64,000 nt of DNA. It comes from Paenibacillus terricola (lineage in GTDB: Bacteria > Bacillota > Bacilli > Paenibacillales > Paenibacillaceae). Positions 16,296 to 25,511 of the stretch are shown here, piece after piece (the stretch's first letter is position 1; each line of letters begins with the position of its first letter). A model generated the notes under the pieces. It did no database searches. It saw nothing but the letters and a program-made list of their open reading frames with translations, and was not told where the DNA came from. The translations under genes were made by a program, and so were the position numbers. The DNA lies in contig NZ_JACXZA010000004.1 in the NCBI RefSeq assembly GCF_014779765.1, positions 248,001-312,000 of the forward strand, written 5' to 3'.

Positions 16296-16758
16296 AAGCC
16301 GTCGTACAATTAAAACGTTCAAGCCTGACCCGATTGCCGAAGATGACCTGCTTGCTTGGCTTGAAGCAGCGTCCTATGCACCGAACCATCGGCTGAACGA
16401 ACCGTGGGAAATTCGTATGGTCGGACCCGAGACGCGTGCAAGACTGCGGCATAAAACGGACTTCGGCGGCGCGCCCGTCGTGCTTGCCATCGTCTCAAGA
16501 CCCGCGGCTACGCCATTCGAGCGAGACGAGAATGTAATGGCGGTATCCTGCTTCGTTCAGAACCTGTTGCTTGCAGCGCATGAGGGAGGCGCCGGCGTAT
16601 ATTGGGCTTCACTCGGTGCGCTGCCGCATAACCGCGACATTCTAGGCGTACCGCAGGACTATGATGTCATCGGCGTGTTCGGCATCGGTTATGCTGCCGA
16701 GGCGCCTGCTGCGAAGCCTAGAACGGCTATTGATGCACGCATTACTTATTTGGACTAA
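16273..16758 (+). CDS. Nitroreductase family protein
   Basis: 161 residues, the compact FMN-binding nitroreductase fold: MTVIDLIKSRRTIKTF gives the conserved RRTI/S FMN-phosphate motif, AASYAPNHRLNEPWEIRMV the second FMN motif, and GVYWASLGALPHNRDILGVP the C-terminal one. Such enzymes reduce nitro groups, quinones or similar electron acceptors with NAD(P)H. ATG 16273 lies inside the upstream His-rich gene (23-base overlap), so it is probably translationally coupled and controlled by the GTATAC operators at 15797-15840. Shorter than typical 200-residue members but all FMN motifs are present. Confidence 0.9.
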   Translation: MTVIDLIKSRRTIKTFKPDPIAEDDLLAWLEAASYAPNHRLNEPWEIRMVGPETRARLRHKTDFGGAPVVLAIVSRPAATPFERDENVMAVSCFVQNLLLAAHEGGAGVYWASLGALPHNRDILGVPQDYDVIGVFGIGYAAEAPAAKPRTAIDARITYLD

Positions 16759-16781
16759 TTCATTAGAAGGAGCCGAGGCGG

Positions 16782-17173
16782 ATGTCTGAGCTTACGCAAT
16801 CCATTGTAAGCAAATGGTTAGATGTACCCTATGGTACGGAGTCTGTCAGGTTCATCATGCAGCAGACTCGCCGGAGTCGCGGCTGCTTGGCAGCGCCATT
16901 GCAGAGGTGCCGGAGCTTGTACGAGCGGCGAATCCGGAGACGTATATCTCGGAGCGTACGCCACCGTTCCTGATACAGCACGGGACGCATGATCCGCTTA
17001 TTCCGACGATGCAGTCGGTCATCTTCGCGAAGAAGCTGCAGGCTGTGATCGGCAGCGACAAGGTGAGCTTGGAGCTGCTCGAGGGTGCCTGCCATGGCGG
17101 CGAGGCATTCGAGACGCCGGCCAATGTGAATCGCGTGCTGGACTTCATTGATAAGTATCTTAGAACCGGATAA
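16782..17173 (+). pseudogene. Broken alpha/beta-hydrolase (esterase) gene with internal deletion
   Basis: The frame from 16782 gives an esterase-like N-terminus, MSELTQSIVSKWLDVPYG, for about 21 residues and then garbage. From about 16855 a different frame (open 16814-17173) gives ADSPESRLLGSAIAEVPELV, then PPFLIQHGTHDPLIPTMQS with the acid of the catalytic triad, and ACHGGEAFETP with the catalytic His. The region carrying the oxyanion strand and nucleophile G-x-S-x-G is absent. Intact family members run to about 290 residues, so roughly 160-170 residues have been deleted with a frame change. It cannot make an active esterase. Confidence 0.8.
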
Positions 17174-17188
17174 AGAATGCGGACGAGT

Positions 17189-17230
17189 GAGGCTGTTCCC
17201 CGAATGAATGGGGGGCAGCCTCCTCTTGTG
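17189..17230 (+). terminator. Hairpin after the broken esterase
   Basis: GAGGCTG (17189-17195) with TCCCC pairs with GGGG and CAGCCTC (17216-17222). The T-tract is weak (CTCTTGTGTTT), so this may be a remnant or weak terminator. Confidence 0.5.
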
Positions 17231-17243
17231 TTTACCCCAACAA

Positions 17244-17287
17244 AAGCGAAAAAGCCGCCTAACGATCGCAGAGACCGTTAAGCGGCT
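17244..17287 (-). terminator. Terminator of ahpCF operon
   Basis: On the minus strand AGCCGCTTAACG (from 17287) pairs with CGTTAGGCGGCT, followed by TTTTTCGCTTTTG. One bulged base in the stem. Confidence 0.85.
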
Positions 17288-17297
17288 GGATAATAGC

Positions 17298-18830
17298 TTA
17301 GTAGTTACGAATCAGGTAGTCGAATGCACCAAGCGATGCAGTAGCGCCCGAACCCATCGAAATGATGATCTGCTTGTACGCGCTGTTCGTGCAGTCGCCT
17401 GCAGCGAATACGCCAGGGAGCGTCGTTGCGCCTTGACGGTCAACAACGATCTCGCCCATACGGTTGCGCTCAACGTTTTCGCCGAGCCAATCCGTATTCG
17501 GTACGAGACCGATCAAGACGAACACGCCTTGCAGCTCGATGTGCTGCTCCGCACCTGTGTCGCGTTCAACGTAGGTAATGCCGTTTACTTTGTCCGTACC
17601 CGTAATTTCCTTTGTTTGAACGTTCTTCAGTACTGTTACGTTAGGCAAGCTGAACAAGCGCTTCTGCAATACCGAGTCGGCCTTCAGTTCTGGCATAAAC
17701 TCAAGCACCGTAACGTGGCTTACGATGCCAGCGAGGTCAATCGCGGCTTCAATGCCGGAGTTGCCGCCGCCGATAACGGCTACATGCTTGCCTGCAAACA
17801 GAGGACCGTCGCAGTGCGGGCAGTAGGCTACGCCTTTGTTCTTGAACTCTTGCTCACCCGGAACGCCAACATTACGCCAGCGTGCGCCAGTCGAGACGAT
17901 AACCGTCTTACTCTTCAGGACAGCACCGTTCTCGAGCTCAAGTTCGATCAGGTCTTTCTTCGTGAGACGCTTCGCGCGCTGCAGATTCATAATATCGATG
18001 CCGTATTCCTTCGCATGCTCTTCAAGGCTCGCTGCAAGCTTCGGACCTTCCGTGTACTTGACACTGATGAAGTTCTCGATGCCGAGCGTATCCATGACTT
18101 GACCGCCGAAGCGTTCTGCCACGATACCCGTACGGATGCCTTTGCGAGCAGCGTAGATTGCTGCGCTTGCGCCAGCAGGGCCGCCGCCGACGACGAGCAC
18201 ATCGAATGGCTCTTTATCGGAAAGTTCCGATGCATCTGGGCCGGTGCCGAGCTTCGCAAGAATTTCTTCGAGCGACATACGGCCGCTGCCGAACGATTCG
18301 CCGTTCAAGTATACCGTAGGTACAGCAAGAATGTCCTTGCTCTCTACTTCTTCCTTGAACGCCGCGCCATCGATCATCGTGTGCGAGATGTTCGGGTTCA
18401 GAACGCTCAGCACGTTCAGCGCTTGCACGACATCCGGGCAGTTGTGGCAGCTCAAGCTGATGTAGGATTCGAAACGATATTCACCCTTGATCGCCTTGAT
18501 TTGATCAATAACGTTCTGATCGACCTTCGGCGCTCTGCCGCTCACTTGCAGGAGGGCGAGCACAAGGGATGTAAATTCATGTCCCAGCGGGACGCCAGCG
18601 AACGTAACACCAGTATCTTCGCCAACACGGTTGACGCTAAAGCTTGGCGTTCTCTCGAGCTGCGCCTGCTCTACGGTAATCCGGGAAGACATGCTGGCAA
18701 GTTCATTGACCAATGCCAGCATCTCTTCAGATACGCTATCCGACCCCGCATTAACCTTCAGCACGACGTCGCTTTCTAAGAGCTGCAGATACTGATTTAA
18801 CTGTGCTTTGATTTCGGAGTCGAGTGCCAT
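17298..18830 (-). CDS. ahpF: Alkyl hydroperoxide reductase subunit F
   Basis: 510 residues. Moves electrons from NADH through FAD to AhpC to keep the peroxidase reduced. The N-terminal twin-thioredoxin domain has C128-x-x-C131 (SCHNC). The FAD-binding GGGPAG is at 215-220, the thioredoxin-reductase-type CPHC disulfide at 337-340, the NAD site [10 protein letters not shown] just after it, and the C-terminal FAD motif GVFAAGDCT. The start ATG 18830 has AAGGAG on the minus strand. It lies 13 bases after ahpC, forming an ahpCF operon controlled by the PerR-like box at 19493. Length is normal for the family. Confidence 0.97.
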   Translation of the reverse strand: MALDSEIKAQLNQYLQLLESDVVLKVNAGSDSVSEEMLALVNELASMSSRITVEQAQLERTPSFSVNRVGEDTGVTFAGVPLGHEFTSLVLALLQVSGRAPKVDQNVIDQIKAIKGEYRFESYISLSCHNCPDVVQALNVLSVLNPNISHTMIDGAAFKEEVESKDILAVPTVYLNGESFGSGRMSLEEILAKLGTGPDASELSDKEPFDVLVVGGGPAGASAAIYAARKGIRTGIVAERFGGQVMDTLGIENFISVKYTEGPKLAASLEEHAKEYGIDIMNLQRAKRLTKKDLIELELENGAVLKSKTVIVSTGARWRNVGVPGEQEFKNKGVAYCPHCDGPLFAGKHVAVIGGGNSGIEAAIDLAGIVSHVTVLEFMPELKADSVLQKRLFSLPNVTVLKNVQTKEITGTDKVNGITYVERDTGAEQHIELQGVFVLIGLVPNTDWLGENVERNRMGEIVVDRQGATTLPGVFAAGDCTNSAYKQIIISMGSGATASLGAFDYLIRNY

Positions 18831-18843
18831 AGATATCCGCTCC

Positions 18844-19407
18844 TTAGATTTTGCCTACGAGATCGAGGCTTGGTTTCAGCGTTGCTGCGCCTTCTTGCCA
18901 TTTAGCAGGGCATACTTCGCCTGGATTGTTGCGAACGTATTGAGCTGCTTTGATTTTGCCAACGAGGATGCTTGCGTCACGGCCGATGCCGCCAGCGCTG
19001 ATCTCAACGGATTGGATAACGCCGTCTGGATCGATGATGAACGTACCGCGATCAGCCAGACCGTCCTCTTCGATCAGAACGTCGAAGTTGCGGGAGATCG
19101 TATGCGTAGGGTCGCCGATCATTGCGTACGTGATTTTGCCGATCGTTGCCGAGCTGTCATGCCAAGCTTTGTGCGTGAAGTGAGTATCCGTGGATACGGA
19201 GTATACTTCAGTGCCAAGTGCTTGCAGAGCAGCGTATTGGTTCTGCAGGTCTTCGAGTTCCGTAGGGCATACGAACGTGAAGTCCGCTGGGTAGAAGCAT
19301 ACTACGCTCCATTGACCTTTGAAGTTAGCTTCCGTAAGTTCGATGAATTGACCGTTTTTAAAAGCGGTTGCTTTGAATGGCAGTACCTCTTTACCGATGA
19401 GAGACAT
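18844..19407 (-). CDS. ahpC: Alkyl hydroperoxide reductase subunit C (peroxiredoxin)
   Basis: 187 residues, the normal AhpC length. Typical 2-Cys peroxiredoxin that reduces H2O2, organic peroxides and peroxynitrite. Peroxidatic Cys47 is in [17 protein letters not shown] and the resolving Cys is in [15 protein letters not shown] near the C-terminus. I start at ATG 19407 ([11 protein letters not shown]) because GGAGG (complement of 19416-19420) is 8 bases away; an ATG two codons upstream would be too close. First gene of ahpCF, with a PerR-like box on its -10. Confidence 0.97.
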   Translation of the reverse strand: MSLIGKEVLPFKATAFKNGQFIELTEANFKGQWSVVCFYPADFTFVCPTELEDLQNQYAALQALGTEVYSVSTDTHFTHKAWHDSSATIGKITYAMIGDPTHTISRNFDVLIEEDGLADRGTFIIDPDGVIQSVEISAGGIGRDASILVGKIKAAQYVRNNPGEVCPAKWQEGAATLKPSLDLVGKI

Positions 19408-19492
19408 GTTCATTACCTCCAAATATATATGGTGTTGCCTGGCATACTGTACGGATGACCGGTAGCGTGCTGGGCTGATAATCATTGTCTGT

Positions 19493-19523
19493 TAATAATA
19501 ATTCTAATCTAGCTTTTTGTCAA
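19493..19523 (-). promoter_or_regulatory. ahpC promoter with PerR-like box
   Basis: On the minus strand TTGACA (19523-19518), 17-base spacer, TATTAT (19500-19495). The plus-strand stretch 19493-19507 (TAATAATAATTCTAA) matches the PerR consensus NTANAANNATTNTAN except for one base and covers the -10. PerR derepression by peroxide is the known control of ahpCF in Bacillus; its use here is inferred. Confidence 0.7.
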
Positions 19524-19834
19524 GAAATCTGACGTCTTATTTCTAGGCTTGAATCGGACTTGATCTGGCACTCGACAAAGTCCCACACGATACTGTGTTC
19601 CAAGAACAGTCAAATCATTCATACAGACGTATGTAATCGCGCCAACTGGGCGTAGACAAGGTTCATTTTACCATAAATACAGACGCCATACTATGTGCCA
19701 TGGAGAACGATTCTCACTATTCACAGAACTATAACATATAGGAGATATCAGGACGAAATCCGCCCTCATGAGCTATGATAATGGAACAGGGAATCACGAT
19801 ATTTACAATCTAACGGGGAATTAAGGAGAGTCGC
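19524..19834. other. Intergenic region between divergent ahpC and Tet-type GTPase genes
   Basis: About 310 bases with no convincing ORF on either strand. AT-rich near both ends. I see no leader peptide resembling those of tet(M)-type genes and no strong hairpin. It must hold the promoter of the downstream gene, but I cannot place it with confidence. Confidence 0.5.
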
Positions 19835-21808
19835 ATGAGACCGATAACATTAGGCATGTTCGCGCACGTCGATGCGGGGAAGACGACATTGGCCGAGCAA
19901 CTGCTTTACCATACGAATAGCATTCGGGAACGAGGACGTGTTGATCACAAGGACGCTTACCTCGACAGTCACGAGATTGAGCGGGCGCGAGGCATTACCG
20001 TATTCGCAGATCAGGCGGTCATGTCCTATAAAGATGCTACTTATTATTTGATCGATACGCCGGGGCACGTCGATTTCTCGCCGGAGATGGAACGAGCCAT
20101 ACGGGTGATGGATTACGCCATTCTTGTCGTAAGCGCGGTGGAAGGGGTGCAGGGACATACGGAGACGGTGTGGCAGTTGCTGCACAAGCATCGCATTCCG
20201 ACGTTCTTCTTCCTCAATAAAATAGATCGCGTTGGCGCTGACGTCGAACGGGTAATGGACGAGATTCGCATGCATCTGACGGCGGATGCGTGCAGTCTGA
20301 CCGGTAACTTCGCTGGCGGCGAGGTTGGTGAAACGCTGCGGGAGAGCCTGGCGGAGCGGGATGAGCAAGTGTTGGACGTATTCCTATCCGGTTCGGGGGA
20401 TCGGGCCTATTGGCTCCAGACCCTGCGCGAGATGGTCGGCGGGTGCGTCATTTATCCGTGTGTAAGCGGCTCAGCACTGCAGGACGAAGGTGTTGAGGCA
20501 TTTCTGGACCAACTGCACCTATTGACGTTGAACGAGGTGAGTGGCGAGGAGCAGGCCAAGTTCGGTGGACGCGTCTACAAAATCCGTTACGACCAAAGCG
20601 GTGTGCGTCATACGTACATAAAGGCGCTGTGCGGAACGTTGAAGGTGCGCGATGAGCTGACGTATTGCATCCGCGGGAGCGAAGGCGACGAGCAGCTAAC
20701 CGAGAAGGTCACTCGGCTGCTCATCGTGAATGGAACTCGGTCCCAGCCGGTTGATCAGGTGGCCGCAGGCGATCTGTTCGCCGTTATCGGGCTTTCGGCT
20801 GCGGAGACGGGGCAAGGTGTAGGCGCCTGCTCGGACAGGCTGGATTATGAGCTGGTACCTACATTGACTTCGAAGGTGAACTTCCCGGATACGCTCAATG
20901 TGAAGGATGTGCTTCGAGCATTCCGTATGTTGGACGCCGAGGATCCGTCCTTGAATGTAATCTGGGAGGAGACGCTGCAGGAAATCCATATCCACGTTAT
21001 GGGCGTCATTCAGCTCGAAGTGCTGCAGCAGATCATGAGGGATCGGTTCCAGATACCGGTGACGTTCGGCACTCCTGAGATCTTATATAAAGAAACGATT
21101 GCGAGCTCCGTCCGAGGCTGCGGCCACTTCGAGCCTCTGAAGCATTATGCCGAGGTGCATTTGCTGCTTGAACCGGCCGAGCGAGGGAGTGGTCTGACGT
21201 TCGAGAGCGTATGTCATCCGAATGAGCTAAGCATCGGCAGTCAGAATGTAATCCGAACGCATCTATTCGAGCGTGAGCATCACGGCTTGCTAACGGGTAT
21301 GGCGTTAACAGACATTAAAGTTACGCTGCTGAAAGGTGCAGGGCATAACGAGCATACGCATGGCGGCGACTTCCGCGAAGCAACGTTCCGCGCGCTGCGG
21401 CAAGGGCTGGAGAAGGCGGACAATGTGCTGCTGGAGCCGTATTATCTATTCAAAATCCGTGTCGAGCTCGATGATCTCGGCAAAGTGCTGTCGGACATTC
21501 AACGGGCGAGCGGCCGGTTCGACCCGCCGCATACGACGACGACGCACGCCGTCATCACAGGCAGCGTGCCTGTTGCCACCTTCATGCATTACAGCGCCGA
21601 GCTTGCCGCGAATACGCATGGCAGAGGCACGATTCATCTCGCATTCGGCGGCTATGACCGCTGTCATAATGAACAAGAGGTCATTGAACGCAAGGCATAC
21701 CGGAAGGATGCGGACCCGCTGTATTCGTCTTCCTCGATCTTTTGCGCGAAGGGACATGGATATATCGTGCCTTGGGATGAGGCAGAAGCGAAGATGCATC
21801 TGTTATAG
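19835..21808 (+). CDS. Tet-type ribosomal protection / EF-G-like translation GTPase
   Basis: 657 residues with the EF-G/TetM domain order. G1 is AHVDAGKTT (10-18), switch II DTPGHVDF (74-81), and G4 NKID (128-131). Later domains include HIHVMGVIQLEVLQQI (domain III) and LLEPYYLFKIRVE (domain V). TetM-class proteins displace tetracycline from the ribosome using GTP. The C-terminal end (AKGHGYIVPWDEAEAKMHL) and the domain IV loop differ from classic TetM/TetO, and this protein is closer to chromosomal Tet(P)-like GTPases of Gram-positive soil bacteria. Tetracycline resistance is therefore possible but not shown. AAGGAGAG precedes the ATG. Monocistronic. Confidence 0.85.
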   Translation: MRPITLGMFAHVDAGKTTLAEQLLYHTNSIRERGRVDHKDAYLDSHEIERARGITVFADQAVMSYKDATYYLIDTPGHVDFSPEMERAIRVMDYAILVVSAVEGVQGHTETVWQLLHKHRIPTFFFLNKIDRVGADVERVMDEIRMHLTADACSLTGNFAGGEVGETLRESLAERDEQVLDVFLSGSGDRAYWLQTLREMVGGCVIYPCVSGSALQDEGVEAFLDQLHLLTLNEVSGEEQAKFGGRVYKIRYDQSGVRHTYIKALCGTLKVRDELTYCIRGSEGDEQLTEKVTRLLIVNGTRSQPVDQVAAGDLFAVIGLSAAETGQGVGACSDRLDYELVPTLTSKVNFPDTLNVKDVLRAFRMLDAEDPSLNVIWEETLQEIHIHVMGVIQLEVLQQIMRDRFQIPVTFGTPEILYKETIASSVRGCGHFEPLKHYAEVHLLLEPAERGSGLTFESVCHPNELSIGSQNVIRTHLFEREHHGLLTGMALTDIKVTLLKGAGHNEHTHGGDFREATFRALRQGLEKADNVLLEPYYLFKIRVELDDLGKVLSDIQRASGRFDPPHTTTTHAVITGSVPVATFMHYSAELAANTHGRGTIHLAFGGYDRCHNEQEVIERKAYRKDADPLYSSSSIFCAKGHGYIVPWDEAEAKMHLL

Positions 21809-21817
21809 AGAAATATG

Positions 21818-22669
21818 CTAAGCCGATCTTGTTAGTGGAGACAGCTGCTGACCCGTCCCCGAATCGAGGAACAACGCTTTGTCCTTCGCAATGATCCAGA
21901 CCGCAATGATAGCAAGCACAACCGTCACGACACATTTGGTGAAATTGGTGATCAGGAAAGCCTCCGAGCAGACAACGACGACGGCATGGAAGACGATCGC
22001 GGCAATCATGCTGCGGTTGTTCTTGTAGTAGAGCCAGTTGGTGATAATGGTCAAGGGAATGACGCTGATGAAGAAATTGATGGCGAAAACGATATTCTCC
22101 TGAAGCAGATTGTAGTGATAGTAGTCTTGTACGAAGAACAGCGGCAGATGCCAGACTGCCCATAACGCACCGAATAGCAGCGTTGAATGAAGCACTCGGA
22201 ACCGACTCCGCAGGCTGTCAATGCCGTAACCGCTCCAGCCAAGCTCCTCCAGCGCTGGGGCTAGGAATGGAATGATCCAGTTCAGCACGGCGCTGCCTTC
22301 GGTGATGTTGAATTCAGCTGTCAGTCCCAATTGATCGATGGACTCGCCCAGAGGCAGCGATACGAAGATCGAGATGATGATGACGGCCGGCATAAACAGC
22401 AAGATGAACGGAACATAGGCGGGCTTGATAAGCTTCGGGTTAACCAGCTTATTGTTGAAGTCACGTCGGAGCGGCCTGCTGCGTGAAGTAAAGATCAGGA
22501 TGAGCGCGGTGATCAGCGGCCCGAGCAGGCCAAGTCCCATCCAGGAGCCAACCGTCGTTTCAGTCCCTCCATGAGTGCTGTACCATGCGGCTGTAAACCA
22601 AGTGATCCAAGTGATAAGAAAGGTAATGGCGAAAAATCGTAGTGGTCGATAGGTCCATGACGTTGTCAT
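21818..22669 (-). CDS. CPBP-family intramembrane metalloprotease
   Basis: 283 residues with about seven membrane helices. Catalytic-type motifs of the CAAX/Abi (CPBP) family: EELGW at 141-145 (the Glu pair), WHLP at 173-176 (His) and a later FHAVVV. ATG 22669 is chosen because GGAGG lies 6-7 bases upstream; the longer frame runs into the TetR gene. It overlaps the upstream tetR stop in an ATGA junction, so it is expressed as a tetR-CPBP pair. The family includes prenyl-protein proteases and bacteriocin self-immunity proteins; the role here is unknown. Confidence 0.88.
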   Translation of the reverse strand: MTTSWTYRPLRFFAITFLITWITWFTAAWYSTHGGTETTVGSWMGLGLLGPLITALILIFTSRSRPLRRDFNNKLVNPKLIKPAYVPFILLFMPAVIIISIFVSLPLGESIDQLGLTAEFNITEGSAVLNWIIPFLAPALEELGWSGYGIDSLRSRFRVLHSTLLFGALWAVWHLPLFFVQDYYHYNLLQENIVFAINFFISVIPLTIITNWLYYKNNRSMIAAIVFHAVVVVCSEAFLITNFTKCVVTVVLAIIAVWIIAKDKALFLDSGTGQQLSPLTRSA

Positions 22670-23310
22670 ACGTTGCCTCCTGATCCGCTTAATAGCTGCG
22701 TAATAAAGTGGAATGTGCCTTGTGCTGCCCCGAGAATCGTTTCCATCACGTAGACGAAGGCCTGCGCCTTCTTCAGCAGCTCCTCCGGCTGCCAATGAAA
22801 TAGCCCCTCATCGAACAGAAACTGCGAGGATACGAGAAGGAATTCGACAGATTCTTGGGGATAAGGGGTTGCGAATGCCCCTTCTCGAATGCCTTCCTCT
22901 ACAACAGCAGTCAGCACCGGGGTCAGCCGCGTGATCGTTTCGATCAAGCTCTTCTGATGCATCTCGGCATTATTGATTTGGTGCAGCTGCTCGATCATTT
23001 GCTCCTTGCGCGGCGTGTCCGACATGTTCTGTGCCATTACGATATGGAAGATCTTCTCCGGTGCCGTAAGCGTTGGGTTACTCGCAACGACCTGTGCGGC
23101 TTCTACACCACTTGTAATGAATCGATCGATGATCGCATCCATAACCTCTTCCTTTGACTTGAAGTAATAATAGAAAGTCCCTTTGGCAATGCCGATTGCG
23201 GACAAAATATCATTGATCGTCGTTTGCGTATATCCCTGTGAGGCGAACAGCATCTCGGAAGCGTCCAATATTTCATTCCGGCGCTCTTCGGGTTTCTTGA
23301 TGTTCCGCAT
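22666..23310 (-). CDS. TetR-family regulator of the CPBP protease gene
   Basis: 214 residues. HTH: RRNEILDASEMLFASQGYTQ then INDILSAIGIAKGTFYYYFKSKEEVM at about 32-57, the TetR DNA-binding domain. The C-terminal domain is the ligand/dimer part. AAGGAGATG precedes ATG 23310. A palindrome TATAGAC-N9-GTCTATA (23329-23351) sits 19 bases upstream and probably mediates autorepression of the two-gene unit. Ligand unknown. Confidence 0.92.
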   Translation of the reverse strand: MRNIKKPEERRNEILDASEMLFASQGYTQTTINDILSAIGIAKGTFYYYFKSKEEVMDAIIDRFITSGVEAAQVVASNPTLTAPEKIFHIVMAQNMSDTPRKEQMIEQLHQINNAEMHQKSLIETITRLTPVLTAVVEEGIREGAFATPYPQESVEFLLVSSQFLFDEGLFHWQPEELLKKAQAFVYVMETILGAAQGTFHFITQLLSGSGGNV

Positions 23311-23328
23311 TGATTCATCTCCTTCTAT

Positions 23329-23351
23329 TATAGACCGACCGTCAGTCTATA
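23329..23351 (-). promoter_or_regulatory. TetR autoregulatory palindrome
   Basis: TATAGAC (23329-23335) and GTCTATA (23345-23351) flank CGACCGTCA, giving a 23-base dyad with further partial symmetry (GACCGAC / GTCAGTC) just upstream of the tetR start. Confidence 0.7.
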
Positions 23352-23521
23352 CTAATTATATCCAATTACAACAGGTGGTCAACAGCAAAATGGATTTATA
23401 GGAATTATTCGGAAGACCACTGGTTTGGACCTTATGATTACAGTGCACTTAGAATCGTTCTTGACGAACGCAGCGGCTGCATCAAATATAGAGATAGACA
23501 AGCGAATTGGAGGGGTATTCA

Positions 23522-24646
23522 TTGAGAACGGAAGAGCAATTGCAAGTACATGCACTAACCGATATCGATCACCTCAAGATTCATGGCAGAACGACAGGGC
23601 GGCTGTCCCCGCTGACGTTGTTCTGGACCGGCAGCGGGATGGAGCTGAACGCGAAGGCTTCAGAGCTGTGGATTGAGGTTGAAGCTCATTACTATAGCTA
23701 CGAGCCTTGGATTAGCATCGTCATCAACGGTGCTGTGGTCAGCAGGCAGATGATTACGGAAGGTCGTCGGTGGATTTGTGTCTTCCGTGGGATGAACGGA
23801 GACGCGGTAAAGAACGTTCGGATTGTGAAGGACGTGCAAGCGATGAGCGAGGATCCGCGCTGCTCTCTACAGATTCATGCAGTGAAATTCGACGGCGAAC
23901 TGCTTCCTGTTGAAGATCGGCCTAATAAAATAGAATTTATCGGAGACAGCATCACCTCAGGTGAAGGTTCGACCGGAGCGAATCAGGAGGCGGACTGGAT
24001 TCCGATGTGGTTCAGTGCGCTCGACAATTACACGGCAATAACGGCAGATGCGCTGAATGCCGACTATCGTGTGGTCTCGCAGAGCGGATGGGGCGTCCTG
24101 ACAAGCTGGGACAATAACCCGAACAACAACATTCCAGCCTACTACGAGCAGGTATGCGGTCTGCTTACAGGGGATGACAATGAGGGGCTTGGTGCGCATG
24201 AGTCTCATGACTTTGCTGCTTGGCAGCCAGATGTCGTCGTTGTGAATCTCGGAACGAATGACGGAGGAGCGTTCTATTCGGCAGAATGGCGTGATCCGTC
24301 AACTGGCGAAATACATAAACAACGCCTCAATGAGGATGGCAGTTTTAATGGGGAAGATTTAGCGGCATTCGAATTGGCGGCCGAGCAATTCCTCGTGAAG
24401 CTGAGACGGAATAACCCGAAAGCACATATTGTGTGGGCTTACGGCATGTTGGGAACGCCGATGCTGCCTGCTATTAGCCGAGCGGTTGAGGCATATGCCA
24501 ATCAGTCAGGCGATCGCATGCTCTCGATCTGCGAGCTTCCGAATACGACGGACGAAACGGTTGGGGCAAGAAGCCATCCCGGTCTCCTAGCGCATCGGCA
24601 AGCGGCATTAGTGTTAACGAAGCATATTGAGCGGCTGCTAATTTAA
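23522..24646 (+). CDS. SGNH-fold carbohydrate esterase (CE2-like)
   Basis: 374 residues. A beta-sandwich N-terminal domain (about 1-125) is followed by an SGNH hydrolase domain with block I GDSITSGEG (Gly141, nucleophile Ser144), block III GTNDGG (from 244) and block V HPG (His352). The two-domain layout matches family CE2 acetyl esterases that deacetylate plant polysaccharides. No signal peptide is seen, so it would act in the cytoplasm on imported oligosaccharides. TTG 23522 is chosen since GGAGGGG (23509-23515) lies six bases upstream and would be inside the gene if the TTG at 23507 were used. Confidence 0.85.
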   Translation: MRTEEQLQVHALTDIDHLKIHGRTTGRLSPLTLFWTGSGMELNAKASELWIEVEAHYYSYEPWISIVINGAVVSRQMITEGRRWICVFRGMNGDAVKNVRIVKDVQAMSEDPRCSLQIHAVKFDGELLPVEDRPNKIEFIGDSITSGEGSTGANQEADWIPMWFSALDNYTAITADALNADYRVVSQSGWGVLTSWDNNPNNNIPAYYEQVCGLLTGDDNEGLGAHESHDFAAWQPDVVVVNLGTNDGGAFYSAEWRDPSTGEIHKQRLNEDGSFNGEDLAAFELAAEQFLVKLRRNNPKAHIVWAYGMLGTPMLPAISRAVEAYANQSGDRMLSICELPNTTDETVGARSHPGLLAHRQAALVLTKHIERLLI

Positions 24647-24729
24647 GGACGGCCGCGACCGCTATTTGAACCATACATTCCATTCCACGGTGATCACATA
24701 CAGCACGCAGGGACACGGAGGCGTAGACA

Positions 24730-25401
24730 ATGATTCAGCGATACATCTATCGGGCGGCATGGCAGCAGGGTCGGAAGGAAGAAGGGATCGAAGCGCTGGC
24801 GGCGAGCGGGCAAGCATTGGAGCTTGTACAACAAGGGCGTCTCATGACGGCGGCGGCCTTTCACTGGCGCGACAATTTGTTCCTTTACTATGAGTGCATG
24901 GAAGGGGAGGTTACTCCTGATGAGTTGGCCGGTGCGACAGAGACCTACCTAAGCGACTGGCCAGGGCAAGCCGAGCCGCGTAAGTGGATTCGGATGGTCG
25001 ATGTGTTCCATTTCAACGAACCCGCGGATACCGAGCATTGGCTGCGGAAGTCGCCGGTTGAGCAACGACGCGGCCGCGTTGCGCATCTGAAGCCGGATAT
25101 GGTGAGCAGCTATATTTATTACCATTATCAGCTTCAGGAGGAGCGGGCGTTCTTCGGCCCCAAATATGAGATCATCGGCATGCACGAGAATCTGTTGTTC
25201 GGGTATCAGGAGTTTCCGAGTGTGGTGGAAGAGCCAACGGTACAAGGACGCTTGAACACGAAGGGGACGCCGGAGAATTGGGGCGACTCGCGGATGGATC
25301 TGCATTTTCAGCCGTGGGACGATGATGGCTATTTGTATTTCAAACCGATTGAGCAGATCTTCGCGTATTATATTGGGGATTTGAAGCAGGAAGACGAATA
25401 A
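24730..25401 (+). CDS. Conserved-looking protein of unknown function (223 aa)
   Basis: No family recognised. Soluble, acidic, rich in aromatic residues, with blocks AFHWRDNLFLYYECM (about 45-59), WIRMVDVFHFNEP (about 85-98), SYIYYHYQLQEERAFFGPKY and MHENLLFGYQEFP. No signal peptide or membrane helix. The many Trp/Tyr/His residues in short conserved-looking blocks would suit a sugar- or ligand-binding fold. GGAGG lies eight bases before the ATG. It sits 83 bases after the SGNH esterase in the same direction, so the two may be expressed together and could share a carbohydrate role; that is inference from context. Confidence 0.75.
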   Translation: MIQRYIYRAAWQQGRKEEGIEALAASGQALELVQQGRLMTAAAFHWRDNLFLYYECMEGEVTPDELAGATETYLSDWPGQAEPRKWIRMVDVFHFNEPADTEHWLRKSPVEQRRGRVAHLKPDMVSSYIYYHYQLQEERAFFGPKYEIIGMHENLLFGYQEFPSVVEEPTVQGRLNTKGTPENWGDSRMDLHFQPWDDDGYLYFKPIEQIFAYYIGDLKQEDE

Positions 25402-25511
25402 GTCAATTAGCGCCAAAACAGCCGCATTGCGGGAGTGGGTTGTTCTTTGATGGTCGCCTTTGTTACGATAAGAGATAAGAAAATTACGTTCAGAAGGCAG
25501 GATAATGAACC

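Noticed and set aside
17208-18779. Plus-strand ORF of 523 codons
   Set aside because: Exact antisense of ahpF, whose domains and motifs are all present; the plus-strand product has no recognisable pattern.
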